NCBI RefSeq assembly: GCF_030409805.1
Contig: NZ_JAUFQP010000004.1
Location: forward strand, 1 to 64,000
Direction: 5' to 3'
Source: Algibacter miyuki
Lineage (GTDB): Bacteria > Bacteroidota > Bacteroidia > Flavobacteriales > Flavobacteriaceae
DNA: 64,000 nucleotides
Every line of letters starts with the position of its first letter. The stretch's first letter is position 1. The notes below the pieces were generated by a model that was not told the origin of the DNA, did no database searches, and saw only the letters and a list, made by a program, of their open reading frames with translations. Of the stretch, positions 36,220 through 46,169 are shown in pieces. A program made the translations under genes and the position numbers.

Positions 36220-36639
36220 ATGAATACTCATAAAATAATAAAAATCATAGCTTTTGCTCTGGCGATTCTTGGCTCTATTTTTGCGCTAATGATCATCTCA
36301 GGGTCGGACGGTATGATTGATAACATACTATTTATTACCTATGCAGTACTAGGATTAGTTCTAGCATTAGTGTTAATATTTGTTTTAAAAGGTTTAGTTA
36401 CTGGAGATATCAAAAAAACTTTGATGACCGTAGGCGCCTTTTTAGCAGTCATTTTTATAACTTATGCCATGTCGTCTGGTACCGATTTAGATTTACAACC
36501 TTTTAATGATAAAGGTTTAGGTATTACCGAAGCAACCTCTAAAAATGTAGGAGCTGGTTTATATGCCTTTTACGTTTTAGCATTTTTAGCAATTGGATCA
36601 ATGCTATTTGGTGGTGTAAAAAAAATATTAAATAAATAA
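36220..36639 (+). CDS. Four-helix membrane protein in exbB-exbD operon
   Basis: Inner-membrane protein of 139 residues with four hydrophobic helices (about 9-28, 37-60, 70-86, 112-133). I recognise no named family. Its position, 23 nt after ExbB and 3 nt before the first ExbD gene, is conserved-looking and suggests an accessory subunit of the proton-channel complex. Confidence 0.72.
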   Translation: MNTHKIIKIIAFALAILGSIFALMIISGSDGMIDNILFITYAVLGLVLALVLIFVLKGLVTGDIKKTLMTVGAFLAVIFITYAMSSGTDLDLQPFNDKGLGITEATSKNVGAGLYAFYVLAFLAIGSMLFGGVKKILNK

Positions 36640-36642
36640 ATT

Positions 36643-37233
36643 ATGGCAAAAAGAGCAGCACCAGAAGTTAATGCAGGCTCAATGGCCGACATTGCTTTCT
36701 TATTATTAATATTTTTCTTGGTAACAACTACTATTGAAACAGATTCTGGTATTAACAGAAAACTGCCTCCAATGGAAGAACAAACAGATCCACCTGTTAT
36801 TAAGCAGAAAAATATTTTTACAGTTATTGTAAATAAGAATGATGAATTATTGGTTGAAGATGAACCGATGAAAATTAAAGATTTGCGTAAAGCAGCCATT
36901 GCGTTTTTAGATAATGGCGGTGACAGATCTTGTGATTATTGTAAAGGAGCTAAACTTCCTGAATCATCTGATAACCCAGATAAGGCAATCATCTCTTTAG
37001 CAAATGATAGAGAGACTACTTATAAGACTTATATTGCTGTACAGAATGAATTAGTAGCAGCATATAACGATTTAAGAAATGCGAGAGCCCAAGCACAATA
37101 CAATATGTCGTTTCTAGAAATGGAAGCAAATCATAAAGATGTAAACTGGCCTGGGAATAAAGCAGAGTTAAAAAAGAAGATCGATCAAATCAAACTTGAT
37201 TATCCTCAAAAACTCTCAGAAGTACAGAAATAA
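36643..37233 (+). CDS. exbD: ExbD/TolR family protein, long form
   Basis: Single-pass partner of ExbB, 196 residues. The N-terminal helix (about 14-32) has the channel Asp in NAGSMADIAFLLLIFFLVTT. The periplasmic domain follows. It is longer than usual: after the ExbD fold (to about 115) there is a coiled helix-rich tail (TYKTYIAVQNELVAAYNDLR onward) of about 70 residues, and a DRSCDYCKGAKLP segment with two Cys. The tail may contact the cell wall or a gliding/secretion partner. Confidence 0.9.
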   Translation: MAKRAAPEVNAGSMADIAFLLLIFFLVTTTIETDSGINRKLPPMEEQTDPPVIKQKNIFTVIVNKNDELLVEDEPMKIKDLRKAAIAFLDNGGDRSCDYCKGAKLPESSDNPDKAIISLANDRETTYKTYIAVQNELVAAYNDLRNARAQAQYNMSFLEMEANHKDVNWPGNKAELKKKIDQIKLDYPQKLSEVQK

Positions 37234-37251
37234 TTTTAACATTAATAAACT

Positions 37252-37725
37252 ATGTCTAAATTTAAAAAGAAAAAAGGTGGCGAAATGCCCGCGGTTAATA
37301 CGGCGTCTTTACCAGATATTGTATTTATGTTATTATTCTTTTTCATGGTAGCTACAACAATGAGGGAAACAACCTTAATGATTGAAAATAACTTACCATT
37401 TGCGGATCAAGTTGATAAACTTGATAAGAAAGATTTGGTAATGTACATTTATGCTGGTAAACCAAGTGAGAACTATAAGAAATACGGAAACGAATCAAGA
37501 ATTCAATTGAACGATAAGTTTGCGGATGTTAAAGAAATCGCAGCGTTTATTAACGCAGAACGTGCCACTAAAAGAGAAGAATTAGTACCATTTTTAACTA
37601 CAGCTTTAAAAGTTGATAGTGAAGCTAATATGGGATTAATTGGTGACATTAAACAAGAATTACGTAAAGTTAATGCTCTAAAAATAAACTATACCACTAA
37701 AAAAGGTAAGGTTGTAGGAAATTAA
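37252..37725 (+). CDS. ExbD/TolR family protein, second copy
   Basis: Second ExbD-like subunit, 157 residues. The membrane helix (about 17-36) carries the proton-relay Asp in NTASLPDIVFMLLFFFMVAT. The periplasmic part ends KINYTTKKGKVVGN. Two unlike ExbD proteins after one ExbB imply a heteromeric stator. It is the last gene before a strong terminator. Confidence 0.9.
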   Translation: MSKFKKKKGGEMPAVNTASLPDIVFMLLFFFMVATTMRETTLMIENNLPFADQVDKLDKKDLVMYIYAGKPSENYKKYGNESRIQLNDKFADVKEIAAFINAERATKREELVPFLTTALKVDSEANMGLIGDIKQELRKVNALKINYTTKKGKVVGN

Positions 37726-37750
37726 CATATTACATTCTTAATTTTATAAT

Positions 37751-37790
37751 AAAGGCGTTTTGATTTAATCAAAGCGCCTTTTATTTTTGC
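37751..37790 (+). terminator. Terminator of exbBD unit
   Basis: Near-perfect stem 37751-37765 with 37767-37781 (core AAAGGCG/CGCCTTT, one T-G pair), then TTATTTTT. Confidence 0.85.
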
Positions 37791-37833
37791 TTCAAAATTA
37801 ATCTTAAGATATTTTCATATTACTGTTTCAAAA

Positions 37834-38529
37834 ATGATAGATTTAAAAAGTGTTGTTGTATTGCTGTTTGTGCTTAGTACAGTCTTCTGTTTAGCTCAAG
37901 GAGAGCCTGTTGTAGAGGGAGACGGGCGTTATAAAGAAGATCAGTTTTATATTGGCGTAACCTATAACTTGTTAGGGAAGCAACCAACCGATTTGAAACA
38001 AAGTGGGTTTTCCACAGGGTTTCATTTGGGCTTTATTAAAGATATGCCTATCAATAAGGCTAGAAACAAAGCAATAGGACTTGGTCTTGGTATTTCTGCA
38101 AATTCTTTTAATCAAAATTTATTAGTATTCGAAGATGATGCTGGTACTATAAATTATAGTATTGAGGGGGCTGATACATTCACAAAGAATAAGTTTTCCA
38201 GTCATTTTATAGAAGTGCCTTTAGAGTTTAGATGGCGAACATCTACAGCAACCAGTTATGAGTTTTGGCGGATTTACGGCGGTTTTAAGTTTAGTTATAT
38301 GTTGGCCAATACCACAAAGTATATTGGAGATTTAGGAACCTTTAAATACAACGATGTTTCTGATTTTAATAAAGTACAATATGGTTTAACACTGAGTGCA
38401 GGATATAATCTTTGGAATTTATATGTTTATTATGCCTTAAATCCGGTGTTTTCTAACGACGCACAATTGAATGGAGAAAATATAGATATCCACGCTATTA
38501 AAGTGGGGTTAATGTTTTACATTTTGTAA
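37834..38529 (+). CDS. porT: PorT-like outer-membrane beta-barrel protein
   Basis: Exported protein of 231 residues with signal peptide (VVVLLFVLSTVFCLAQ) and an 8-10 strand barrel (FYIGVTYNLLGKQP, FSTGFHLGFIKDMPI, NKARNKAIGLGLGISAN, FIEVPLEFRWRTS, and terminal VGLMFYIL). PorT is needed for type IX secretion and gliding in Bacteroidota. The order ExbB-ExbD-ExbD-PorT supports this name. Identity with genuine PorT is likely but not proven here. Confidence 0.75.
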   Translation: MIDLKSVVVLLFVLSTVFCLAQGEPVVEGDGRYKEDQFYIGVTYNLLGKQPTDLKQSGFSTGFHLGFIKDMPINKARNKAIGLGLGISANSFNQNLLVFEDDAGTINYSIEGADTFTKNKFSSHFIEVPLEFRWRTSTATSYEFWRIYGGFKFSYMLANTTKYIGDLGTFKYNDVSDFNKVQYGLTLSAGYNLWNLYVYYALNPVFSNDAQLNGENIDIHAIKVGLMFYIL

Positions 38530-38587
38530 ATACGTTATCAAACTATAAAACCTCTAAAAAATGGGATGCTCTGTAATTAAAAAGATT

Positions 38588-39193
38588 CTAAAACCAGTAA
38601 TTCACGAGTATTAACTGGGGAATTAACCCAACAAAAAAACCAACAATCAATTCTTTGTTGCTATGTGCGCTTAAATGTAGTCTAGAAGTTGCCACGGCAC
38701 CAATGGCGAGTGCCATAAATGCAAGTAGGCCGGTTAAGTTTATGGCAAACATAACACCTAGAGCTACAAAGAACATGAATAAGCCCGAAATACCAATCAT
38801 GTGTATACTTGCTTTAAATTTGAAAAGAGCGAGTATTAAACAAGCCATATTAGAAATTAATATGCCTACGAAAAAGTAGTAAAGCGCAATGGCTGAAGTT
38901 GGCGTTATAATGCGCTTTATAACGAGCAACATAATAATACAATTTAGTGCAAGTGGATAAATGCGCTCTTGCGTTGTTGCCAAATGAATGGTTTTTACCT
39001 TGCCTAATGTGTTTAATAAAAAAAACATGAGCATGGGTAAAATAAGGGTGAGTATCAGTAAAGAAACTAATTTGGCTTGTACTATTTCCGGGACAACAAA
39101 ATGTGGGGTGATGTAATAGTAAAAAGCCACGCCTAAAAGCGGCATAAATAGTGGGTGAAATATATAAGAAAGACTCCTAAGTAGCTTATTCAT
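38588..39193 (-). CDS. PAP2-like integral membrane protein, divergent
   Basis: Membrane protein of 201 residues with six hydrophobic helices. The C-terminal segment SRLHLSAHSNKE matches the third PAP2 phosphatase motif (SR-x5-H-x3-D) with Glu for Asp. Remnants of motifs one and two are visible in TTQERIYPL and KASIHMIGISG. This suggests a lipid-phosphatase-like fold acting on polyprenyl or phosphatidyl lipids; catalytic competence is uncertain. Its ATG overlaps the rpoN stop by one base. Confidence 0.65.
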   Translation of the reverse strand: MNKLLRSLSYIFHPLFMPLLGVAFYYYITPHFVVPEIVQAKLVSLLILTLILPMLMFFLLNTLGKVKTIHLATTQERIYPLALNCIIMLLVIKRIITPTSAIALYYFFVGILISNMACLILALFKFKASIHMIGISGLFMFFVALGVMFAINLTGLLAFMALAIGAVATSRLHLSAHSNKELIVGFFVGLIPQLILVNYWF

Positions 39194-40650
39194 TATATTT
39201 TTTTACGAAGTCTGGCCACCGGAATATCCAGTTGTTCTCTATACTTAGCAACAGTTCTACGAGCAATAGGATAACCTTTTTCTTTTAAAATAGAAGCTAA
39301 AGTTTCGTCTGTTAGTGGTTTTTTCTTGTTTTCTTCTTCAATAACAGTTTCTAAAATTTTCTTTATTTCTCGGGTAGAAACATCTTCACCTTGGTCATTC
39401 TTCATCGATTCAGAAAAGAATTCTTTAATCAATTTTGTGCCATAAGGCGTATCGACGTATTTACTATTTGCAACGCGAGATACGGTGGAAACGTCCATAG
39501 AAATCTCGTCTGCAATATCTTTTAGAATCATGGGTTTTAAATTACGCTCATCACCCGTTAAAAAGTATTCTTTTTGGTAATGCATAATAGCACTCATGGT
39601 TACAAACAACGTTTGCTGACGCTGTCTAATAGCTTCAATAAACCATTTTGCGGCGTCTAGCTTTTGTTTAATAAAGATTACGGCATCTTTTTGCGATTTC
39701 GATTTATCTTTCGCTTCCTTGTAACCGTTTAGCATGTTATTGTACTCACGAGATACATGAAGTTCGGGAGCATTTCTACCGTTAAGGCTGAGTTCTAATT
39801 CGCCATCAACAATTTTAATAGCAAAATCAGGAACAACATGTTCAACTATACGGTTATTTCCTGCGTAAGAACCTCCTGGTTTTGGATTTAGATGCTCAAT
39901 TTCCGTTATGGCATCTTTAAGTTGTTCTTCGGTAATATTAAATTTTTGAAGTAATTTCTTATAATGCTTTTTCGTGAATTGATCGAAAGCGGTATCGATA
40001 ATAGCTGTTGCTAATTCGGTGTCTGCTGTTTTATCTTTTCGATGTAATTGAATGCTTAAGCACTCTTGAAGGTTGCGAGCGCCAACCCCTGCTGGATCTA
40101 ATTGATGCACAATTCTCAATACTTTTTCAATTTGTGCTTCTTCAGTATATACGTTTTGGGTGAAGGCTAAATCGTCCGTAATATCGCTTATGTCACGACG
40201 GATATATCCACTTTCATCAACGCTTCCAACTAAAAATTCGGCAATATCTCGCTCTTCTTCTGTTAGTCTGTAGGTATTTAATTGATTTATTAAGTGCTGC
40301 GTAAAAGAAGTTCCGGCTGCGTAAGGCATGGTTTTTTCTTCATCGTCGGCACTATAGTTATTGGCTTGGGTGCGGTAATCAGGGATTTCATCATCACTTA
40401 AATACTCGTCAACATTAATGTCTTCTGCATCTATACTGTCGTTATCATTAATATCGTCGGTGTTGTCTAAATCTGAATCGTAATCGCTATCGTTTTCCTC
40501 TTTACCACCTTCTAAGGCTGGGTTTTCTTCTAATTCTTGTTTTAAACGCTGTTCAAATGCTTGTGTTGGCAGCTGTATCAATTTCATTAATTGAATTTGC
40601 TGTGGCGACAGTTTTTGCGATAGTTTAAATTGTAAAAATTGCTTAAGCAT
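39193..40650 (-). CDS. rpoN: RNA polymerase sigma-54 factor
   Basis: Enhancer-dependent sigma factor of 485 residues. The Gln/Leu-rich region I (MLKQFLQFKLSQKLSPQQIQ, LMKLIQLPTQAFEQRL) interacts with activator and core. An acidic region II follows (NDSDYDSDLDNTDDINDND). The core-binding domain comes next, then the HTH and the RpoN box RRTVAKYRE near the C-terminus, recognising the -24 element. Length is normal. Transcriptionally linked to the PAP2-like gene by a 1-nt overlap. No sigma-54 activator gene is in the window. Confidence 0.97.
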   Translation of the reverse strand: MLKQFLQFKLSQKLSPQQIQLMKLIQLPTQAFEQRLKQELEENPALEGGKEENDSDYDSDLDNTDDINDNDSIDAEDINVDEYLSDDEIPDYRTQANNYSADDEEKTMPYAAGTSFTQHLINQLNTYRLTEEERDIAEFLVGSVDESGYIRRDISDITDDLAFTQNVYTEEAQIEKVLRIVHQLDPAGVGARNLQECLSIQLHRKDKTADTELATAIIDTAFDQFTKKHYKKLLQKFNITEEQLKDAITEIEHLNPKPGGSYAGNNRIVEHVVPDFAIKIVDGELELSLNGRNAPELHVSREYNNMLNGYKEAKDKSKSQKDAVIFIKQKLDAAKWFIEAIRQRQQTLFVTMSAIMHYQKEYFLTGDERNLKPMILKDIADEISMDVSTVSRVANSKYVDTPYGTKLIKEFFSESMKNDQGEDVSTREIKKILETVIEEENKKKPLTDETLASILKEKGYPIARRTVAKYREQLDIPVARLRKKI

Positions 40651-40816
40651 GATTTGAATTTAGGGTTCTATAACCAACTAATGTAGTAATAAGTAACGAA
40701 TAATTCAAACAATGAAAAATGGGTACTTACTATGTGGTGTTAAGTTGGTGCCAATCAAAGATAAAAAAAGCCGCACGATTTGCAAAGTACAGCTTCATTT
40801 ATCAAGTGTATATTTA

Positions 40817-42250
40817 TTAAAACTCGGCGTTATGCGGTGTTCTAGGGAATGGTATAACGTCTCTAATATTGGTCATTCCGGTAGCAAACATCACTAAACG
40901 TTCAAAGCCTAAACCGAAACCGGAGTGTACAGCGGTACCGTATTTTCTTAAATCTAAATACCACCATAGATCTTCTTCAGGAATATCAATGGCAGCCATT
41001 CTTTCTTTTAAAATATCTAAACGTTCTTCACGTTGCGCGCCACCAACGATTTCTCCAATACCAGGGAATAAAATATCCATAGCTCTAACGGTTTTTCCGT
41101 CTTCGTTTAAACGCATGTAAAATGCTTTGATGTTGGCAGGATAATCAAATAAAATCACCGGACATTTAAAGTGTTTTTCAACTAAAAAACGTTCGTGTTC
41201 GCTTTGTAAATCTGTGCCCCATTCATCAATGATATATTTGAATTTTTTCTTTTTGTTAGGTTTACAGCTTCTTAGAATATCGATAGCTTCGGTGTAACTA
41301 ACACGTTTGAAATTGTTCTCGGTAACGAATTTTAATTTTTCAATTAAACTCATATCGCTACGTTCAGCTTGTGGTTTCGATTTTTCTTCGTTTAATAAAC
41401 GTTGATCTAGAAACTCTAAGTCTTCTTGGTTATGTTCTAAAACATGGGTGATAACCGATTTTAAAAAATCTTCGGCTAAATCCATATTTCCTGCTAAATC
41501 CATAAAGGCAACTTCGGGCTCTATCATCCAAAATTCGGCTAAATGCCTAGATGTGTTTGAGTTTTCAGCTCTAAATGTTGGACCAAAGGTATATACTTTT
41601 CCTAAAGACATGGCGTAGGTTTCGGCTTCTAACTGACCAGAAACGGTTAAGTTCGTTTCTTTTCCGAAGAAATCTTTAGAATAATCTACTTTGCCATCTT
41701 CGGTTAATGGTGTGTTTTTTGGATCTAAGCTAGATACTTTAAACATTTCGCCTGCACCTTCAGCATCACTTCCTGTAATAATTGGAGCGTGCATATAGTA
41801 GAAACCATTTTCATTAAAATATTTATGAACGGCGAATGATAAAGCCGAGCGTAAACGCATAATAGCGCTAAATGTGTTGGTTCGGGTACGTAAATGGGCA
41901 TTTTCTCTTAAAAACTCAAAAGAGTGTTTTTTAGGTTGAATAGGATATGTTTCCGGATCGGAATCGCCAAGTACTTCAATATTATGTACTTGAATTTCTA
42001 CTTTTTGACCTTTACCTTGACTTTCAACTAATTCACCTTTAATATGAACTGCTGCTCCTGTGGTGATACGTTTTAGAACACTTTCGTCAAATTTTTCGAA
42101 ATCGACAACACATTGGATGTTATTTATCGTTGAACCATCGTTTAAAGCGATAAAACGATTAGCCCTAAAGGTTCTAACCCAGCCTTTTATGTCAACTTCA
42201 AGTAGTGTGGTTTGTTGTGATAGTAATTCTGAAACAGTACGTGATTGCAT
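40817..42250 (-). CDS. asnS: Asparaginyl-tRNA synthetase
   Basis: Class II aminoacyl-tRNA synthetase of 477 residues. The OB-fold anticodon-binding domain is at about 15-105. Motif 1 (LRSALSFAVHKYFNENGFYYMHAPI; proline at end), motif 2 (FRAENSNTSRHLAEFWMIEPE) and motif 3 (GFGLGFERLVMFATGM) are all visible in order, each given only in part. The ending DVIPFPRTPHNAEF is the family's C-terminus. A TATATTTA box lies about 20 bp before the ATG on the minus strand. Confidence 0.97.
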   Translation of the reverse strand: MQSRTVSELLSQQTTLLEVDIKGWVRTFRANRFIALNDGSTINNIQCVVDFEKFDESVLKRITTGAAVHIKGELVESQGKGQKVEIQVHNIEVLGDSDPETYPIQPKKHSFEFLRENAHLRTRTNTFSAIMRLRSALSFAVHKYFNENGFYYMHAPIITGSDAEGAGEMFKVSSLDPKNTPLTEDGKVDYSKDFFGKETNLTVSGQLEAETYAMSLGKVYTFGPTFRAENSNTSRHLAEFWMIEPEVAFMDLAGNMDLAEDFLKSVITHVLEHNQEDLEFLDQRLLNEEKSKPQAERSDMSLIEKLKFVTENNFKRVSYTEAIDILRSCKPNKKKKFKYIIDEWGTDLQSEHERFLVEKHFKCPVILFDYPANIKAFYMRLNEDGKTVRAMDILFPGIGEIVGGAQREERLDILKERMAAIDIPEEDLWWYLDLRKYGTAVHSGFGLGFERLVMFATGMTNIRDVIPFPRTPHNAEF

Positions 42251-42364
42251 ATAAACGAGTTTTGAAGTGTAAATATAACGGTTTCAGTAGTTAAAAATCA
42301 AATAATAAATTCGAAAAATCTCGAAAATTTGTTTTATTTCTTCAAAAGTTATTCGAAAGTGTAA

Positions 42365-44773
42365 TTAAAATGAGTCTTTTTCGTTCAAATTCTTGTCTTC
42401 CTTCGGAATAATATCTATAGTAGGCTTACGTAAAACTTTTTTATTAGCAATGCTACGTTCCAATGATAATAATAAGGATGGTAGTAATAGTAAATTTGAA
42501 AGCATAGCGAATAGTAAAGTGGCCGAAACTAAGGCGCCGAGCGCAACTGTACCTCCAAAACTAGAAATGGTAAATACCGAGAAGCCGAAGAATAATACGA
42601 TAGACGTGTAAAACATACTAACGCCGGTTTCGCGTAAAGCACCATAAACCGATACTTTAATTTTCCAGTTATTGGCTTGTAACTCTTGACGATATTTTGC
42701 CAAAAAGTGAATAGTATCATCAACCGAAATACCAAAAGCGATACTGAATACTAATATAGTAGATGGTTTTATTGGTACACCTAAATACCCCATAAGTCCA
42801 GCTGTAATGATAAGTGGCAAGAGGTTTGGCACTAATGAAATAATAATCATTCGTAAGGATCTAAACATGTATGCCATAAATAAGGCAATAAGCAAAATAG
42901 CTAGGGATAATGAAATAGCTAAGTTTTTAACCAAATATTTGGTTCCTTTCTGGAACACCAGGGCTTTCCCAGTCATGGTTACATTAAAACGATCTTTTGG
43001 AAAAAGTTTATCAATTTTAGTTTGAAGATCTTCTTGAATACGCTCCATTCTATCGGTACCAACATCTTTAATAAACGTTGTGATACGGGCATATTGACCC
43101 GTTGAATCTACGAAGTTTTTAAGTAAATCGGTATTTGAAGATGAGTTTTTTGCGTATGATAGAATAAAACTATTTTCCTGCGATGTTGGCAATTGGTAAA
43201 ACTTTGTGTTTCCGTTGTAATATGCCTGTTTTGAGTATTTCACTAAACCAACAACCGAAATAGGTTTTGAAAGTTCTGGAGTTTCTAAAATCAAATCTTC
43301 CAGCTCGTTCATACGTTTTAAAGTGGCCAGTTTCATAACCCCTTTTTTACGCTTGGTGTCTATCATGATTTCTAATGGCATAATGCCGTTAAATTCACTT
43401 TCGAAAAATCGGATATCGTTTACAAATTCCGATTCTTGAGGCATATCTTCAATTAAACTTCCTGATATTTTAATTTGATAAATTCCTATAATACTTACAA
43501 TAAGAAGTAACAATGATGAAATGTAAATGGCAATGCGCTTCTCTTTAACCATACGTGCCATCCAATCTACAAAACCACCAACCCAACGTCTGTTAAGGTG
43601 TTCTAAATGGCGATCTTTTGGGTAAGGCAAGTAAGAATATATAATAGGAATAATAAGAATACACAATATAAAAATAGACAGTATACTTAATGATGCGACT
43701 AAACCAAACTCTTTTAATAACTTACTTTCTGTTAAAATAAAGGTGGCAAAACCACAGGCTGTAGTAACGTTAGTCATTAAAGTGGCGTTACCAATTTTGG
43801 TGATAACACGTTGTAATGATTTGGCTTTATTGCCATGAAGTTTAACTTCGTGTTGGTATTTGTTAATTAAGAAAATACAATTGGGAATCCCGATTACAAT
43901 AATTAATGGCGGTATTAATGCCGTTAAAACTGTGATTTCATAATTTAATAAGCCAATGATTCCTAAAGTCCACATCACACCAATACAAACCACCACTAGT
44001 GAAATTAGGGTAGCGCGGAACGAACGGAAGAAGAAAAAGAAAATGATGGAAGTTACTAGCAAAGCAGCACCGATAAACAATCCAATTTCATCAACAATAT
44101 TAGTAGAATTTAAAGTTCGGATATATGGCATGCCCGAAATACGAACATCTAATTTGTATTTTGCTTCGAAATCTTCAATTTTCGGGATTAAAACATCCAT
44201 TACAAAATCCTTTCTAGCCGATGTATTTACAATGGCTTTGTTCATGTAAATGGCCGTACGAATGGTTTTTGTTTCTTTATTGAATAAGAAATTATCGTAG
44301 AATGGATATTTTTTGAAAAGCTCGTTTTCTAAAGTTTCAATTTGCGCCACAGATGAAATAGAATCTTTAATAAAAGGTTCTAAAACAAATTTTTCGTTTT
44401 CGGTATCTTTAACAAGTTTCTGAAGTTCTTTTATAGAAATAACCGATTCTACGGCGTCCGATGAGTTTTTAAAACTTTCCGAAAGGTTATTCCAAGCATT
44501 TAGTTTTTCAACAGTAAAGAGGGTAGAGTCTTTAACGCCAAGTACAATCAAATTGCCTTCTTCACCAAAGACCTCTAAGAAATCATTGTAAATCACATTT
44601 ACCTCATGGTCGTCGGGCAATAAGTTAGCTTCGGTATAGGTAAACCGCATGTTATCCCATTGCTGACTAAAGAACAAAGTGGTTGCTAAAATACAAACCA
44701 GAATAATAAGTTTGTTACGTAAAATTAATGTCGCAATGACATCCCAAAAGTCTTTCGTGAAAAGTTTAAACAT
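42365..44773 (-). CDS. RND-superfamily exporter, MMPL type
   Basis: Membrane protein of 802 residues with two repeats, each one helix, a periplasmic domain and a five-helix sterol-sensing-like bundle (about 220-385 and 620-770). The second bundle contains FSIAFGISVDDTIHFLAKYR with the conserved Asp pair typical of MMPL/HpnN proton relays. It lacks an adaptor or TolC partner nearby, as usual for lipid-transporting MMPL-like proteins. A role in lipid or hopanoid-like export is plausible. The next gene downstream of its promoter side is a DUF5686-type barrel, 47 nt before it, so the two are probably one operon. Confidence 0.9.
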   Translation of the reverse strand: MFKLFTKDFWDVIATLILRNKLIILVCILATTLFFSQQWDNMRFTYTEANLLPDDHEVNVIYNDFLEVFGEEGNLIVLGVKDSTLFTVEKLNAWNNLSESFKNSSDAVESVISIKELQKLVKDTENEKFVLEPFIKDSISSVAQIETLENELFKKYPFYDNFLFNKETKTIRTAIYMNKAIVNTSARKDFVMDVLIPKIEDFEAKYKLDVRISGMPYIRTLNSTNIVDEIGLFIGAALLVTSIIFFFFFRSFRATLISLVVVCIGVMWTLGIIGLLNYEITVLTALIPPLIIVIGIPNCIFLINKYQHEVKLHGNKAKSLQRVITKIGNATLMTNVTTACGFATFILTESKLLKEFGLVASLSILSIFILCILIIPIIYSYLPYPKDRHLEHLNRRWVGGFVDWMARMVKEKRIAIYISSLLLLIVSIIGIYQIKISGSLIEDMPQESEFVNDIRFFESEFNGIMPLEIMIDTKRKKGVMKLATLKRMNELEDLILETPELSKPISVVGLVKYSKQAYYNGNTKFYQLPTSQENSFILSYAKNSSSNTDLLKNFVDSTGQYARITTFIKDVGTDRMERIQEDLQTKIDKLFPKDRFNVTMTGKALVFQKGTKYLVKNLAISLSLAILLIALFMAYMFRSLRMIIISLVPNLLPLIITAGLMGYLGVPIKPSTILVFSIAFGISVDDTIHFLAKYRQELQANNWKIKVSVYGALRETGVSMFYTSIVLFFGFSVFTISSFGGTVALGALVSATLLFAMLSNLLLLPSLLLSLERSIANKKVLRKPTIDIIPKEDKNLNEKDSF

Positions 44774-44820
44774 GCTATATATAAAAGATGCGCAAAGGTA
44801 GAAAAAACGAATAGATTACG

Positions 44821-46089
44821 TTATAAAGTGACGTTAAATGTAAACTTAAATGCTACATTATCACCCATTACAGGTAAGTGGTAAGCTCCATAACGGTAAG
44901 TAAAGCTTAAACCAAAGCCGAAAAATAATTTGTTAATTTCGAAACCCGATTCGGTATAGCCTTTATCTAAGGAGCCAAAAGTAATATCTTGGTGACGTTC
45001 TGGCTGGTCAATACTACCTAGAGCATAGCGGGTAATTAAAACCATTTGTGGTTTATAACGATTGGTAATATTGAAAGGTGCTAAATAATGTTTAAACTGA
45101 AAGGTGGCAAACTTATCGGAGAAGAACTCGTTAAAAAACATGGTTTCAAAACTGTTTAATCCGGCTACCGAAAAGCGTTGCAAAATAGTTTCTTTGTTGA
45201 TATTGTTGGGGTAGGCGTGGTATAAATGTGTTAATGGTGTATCACCACCAGAAACTCCTGAAACTAAAGTGATTTCTGAAAACGATTTTTTTGTATCGCC
45301 GATTTTATAAAGGGTTCTGAAATCGAATTTAGAGAAATTGAAATCACTTTTAAATACATTTTTAAAACTTTTGGTGTATTGAAAGGTGAATTTCGGGTAG
45401 CCATCTTTGGTTTCTTTCATTCCCGTTTTTGTAGATTCAAACCGGCTAAACGGACTCCATTGTATGGCGCTTTTTACAGAACTCGTTGTGAAGTTTGTAT
45501 GTACTTTATCTGGTAAATTAAATCCATAACTGTACGTTGGGTCTATTTTACTGGTAGAGAATTCGGTTTCGGTAGAAATTTTGGGTGTAAACTCATGTTC
45601 TAACGAAATGGCTTTGGTAATATGTTTATGAAACAGACTAATATTTAATAACCGTGGCTCAAAAAACTGAAAGATACGCTTATCAGTTAAAAACTGAGTA
45701 CTTCCGGTTTCGCTTAAATCGTCGGTATACGATGCGTTTATCCAAGTATTGCTAGCTTCGGCTACGCGAACACCTGCGCCCAAGCTGTATTTAAAATTAG
45801 TATCTCTAAAACCGTAAACCAAGTAGGTGTTAATGCGGTATTTATCAGAGAAGGCGGTATTGGTTTCTAACCCTAAACCTGTTCTAACGGCTTCGTATTG
45901 GTTGTATTTCATTAAATATCTTAAATCGAAATTAAAATATTTAGTAGGAAAATAACCGTTAGCAAGTGCTTTAACAAAGGCACGTTTCTTTACAGAATCA
46001 CGTGCTTTTTCAATCGAAATATCATGACTTTGTTGCGCATTTAAAGCGAACGCAAATAAAAAACATAAATACAGAATGCCGTGTTTCAT
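44821..46089 (-). CDS. DUF5686-like outer-membrane beta-barrel protein
   Basis: Exported 422-residue protein with a signal peptide (LYLCFLFAFALNAQ). It corresponds to the C-terminal barrel half of DUF5686 proteins, which are about 800 residues and carry an N-terminal carboxypeptidase-like domain; that domain is absent. Strands such as RFESTKTGMKETKDGYPKFT, FFNEFFSDKFATFQFKHYL, and NKLFFGFGLSFTYRYGAYHL (family signature) support the call. With the MMPL exporter it could form an envelope lipid path; this is an inference from operon position. Confidence 0.78.
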   Translation of the reverse strand: MKHGILYLCFLFAFALNAQQSHDISIEKARDSVKKRAFVKALANGYFPTKYFNFDLRYLMKYNQYEAVRTGLGLETNTAFSDKYRINTYLVYGFRDTNFKYSLGAGVRVAEASNTWINASYTDDLSETGSTQFLTDKRIFQFFEPRLLNISLFHKHITKAISLEHEFTPKISTETEFSTSKIDPTYSYGFNLPDKVHTNFTTSSVKSAIQWSPFSRFESTKTGMKETKDGYPKFTFQYTKSFKNVFKSDFNFSKFDFRTLYKIGDTKKSFSEITLVSGVSGGDTPLTHLYHAYPNNINKETILQRFSVAGLNSFETMFFNEFFSDKFATFQFKHYLAPFNITNRYKPQMVLITRYALGSIDQPERHQDITFGSLDKGYTESGFEINKLFFGFGLSFTYRYGAYHLPVMGDNVAFKFTFNVTL

Positions 46090-46117
46090 TTAAAGCAACA
46101 AGAATAAATTATCAAAA

Positions 46118-46143
46118 AAAAAGCGACATCGTTGTCGCTTTTT
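46118..46143 (-). terminator. Terminator of pyrH-frr operon
   Basis: Stem AAAAAGCGACA (46118-46128) with TGTCGCTTTTT (46133-46143), loop TCGT. A T run follows on the minus strand. Confidence 0.9.
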
Positions 46144-46169
46144 ATGTTTTCAACTGTTATACAATAATT

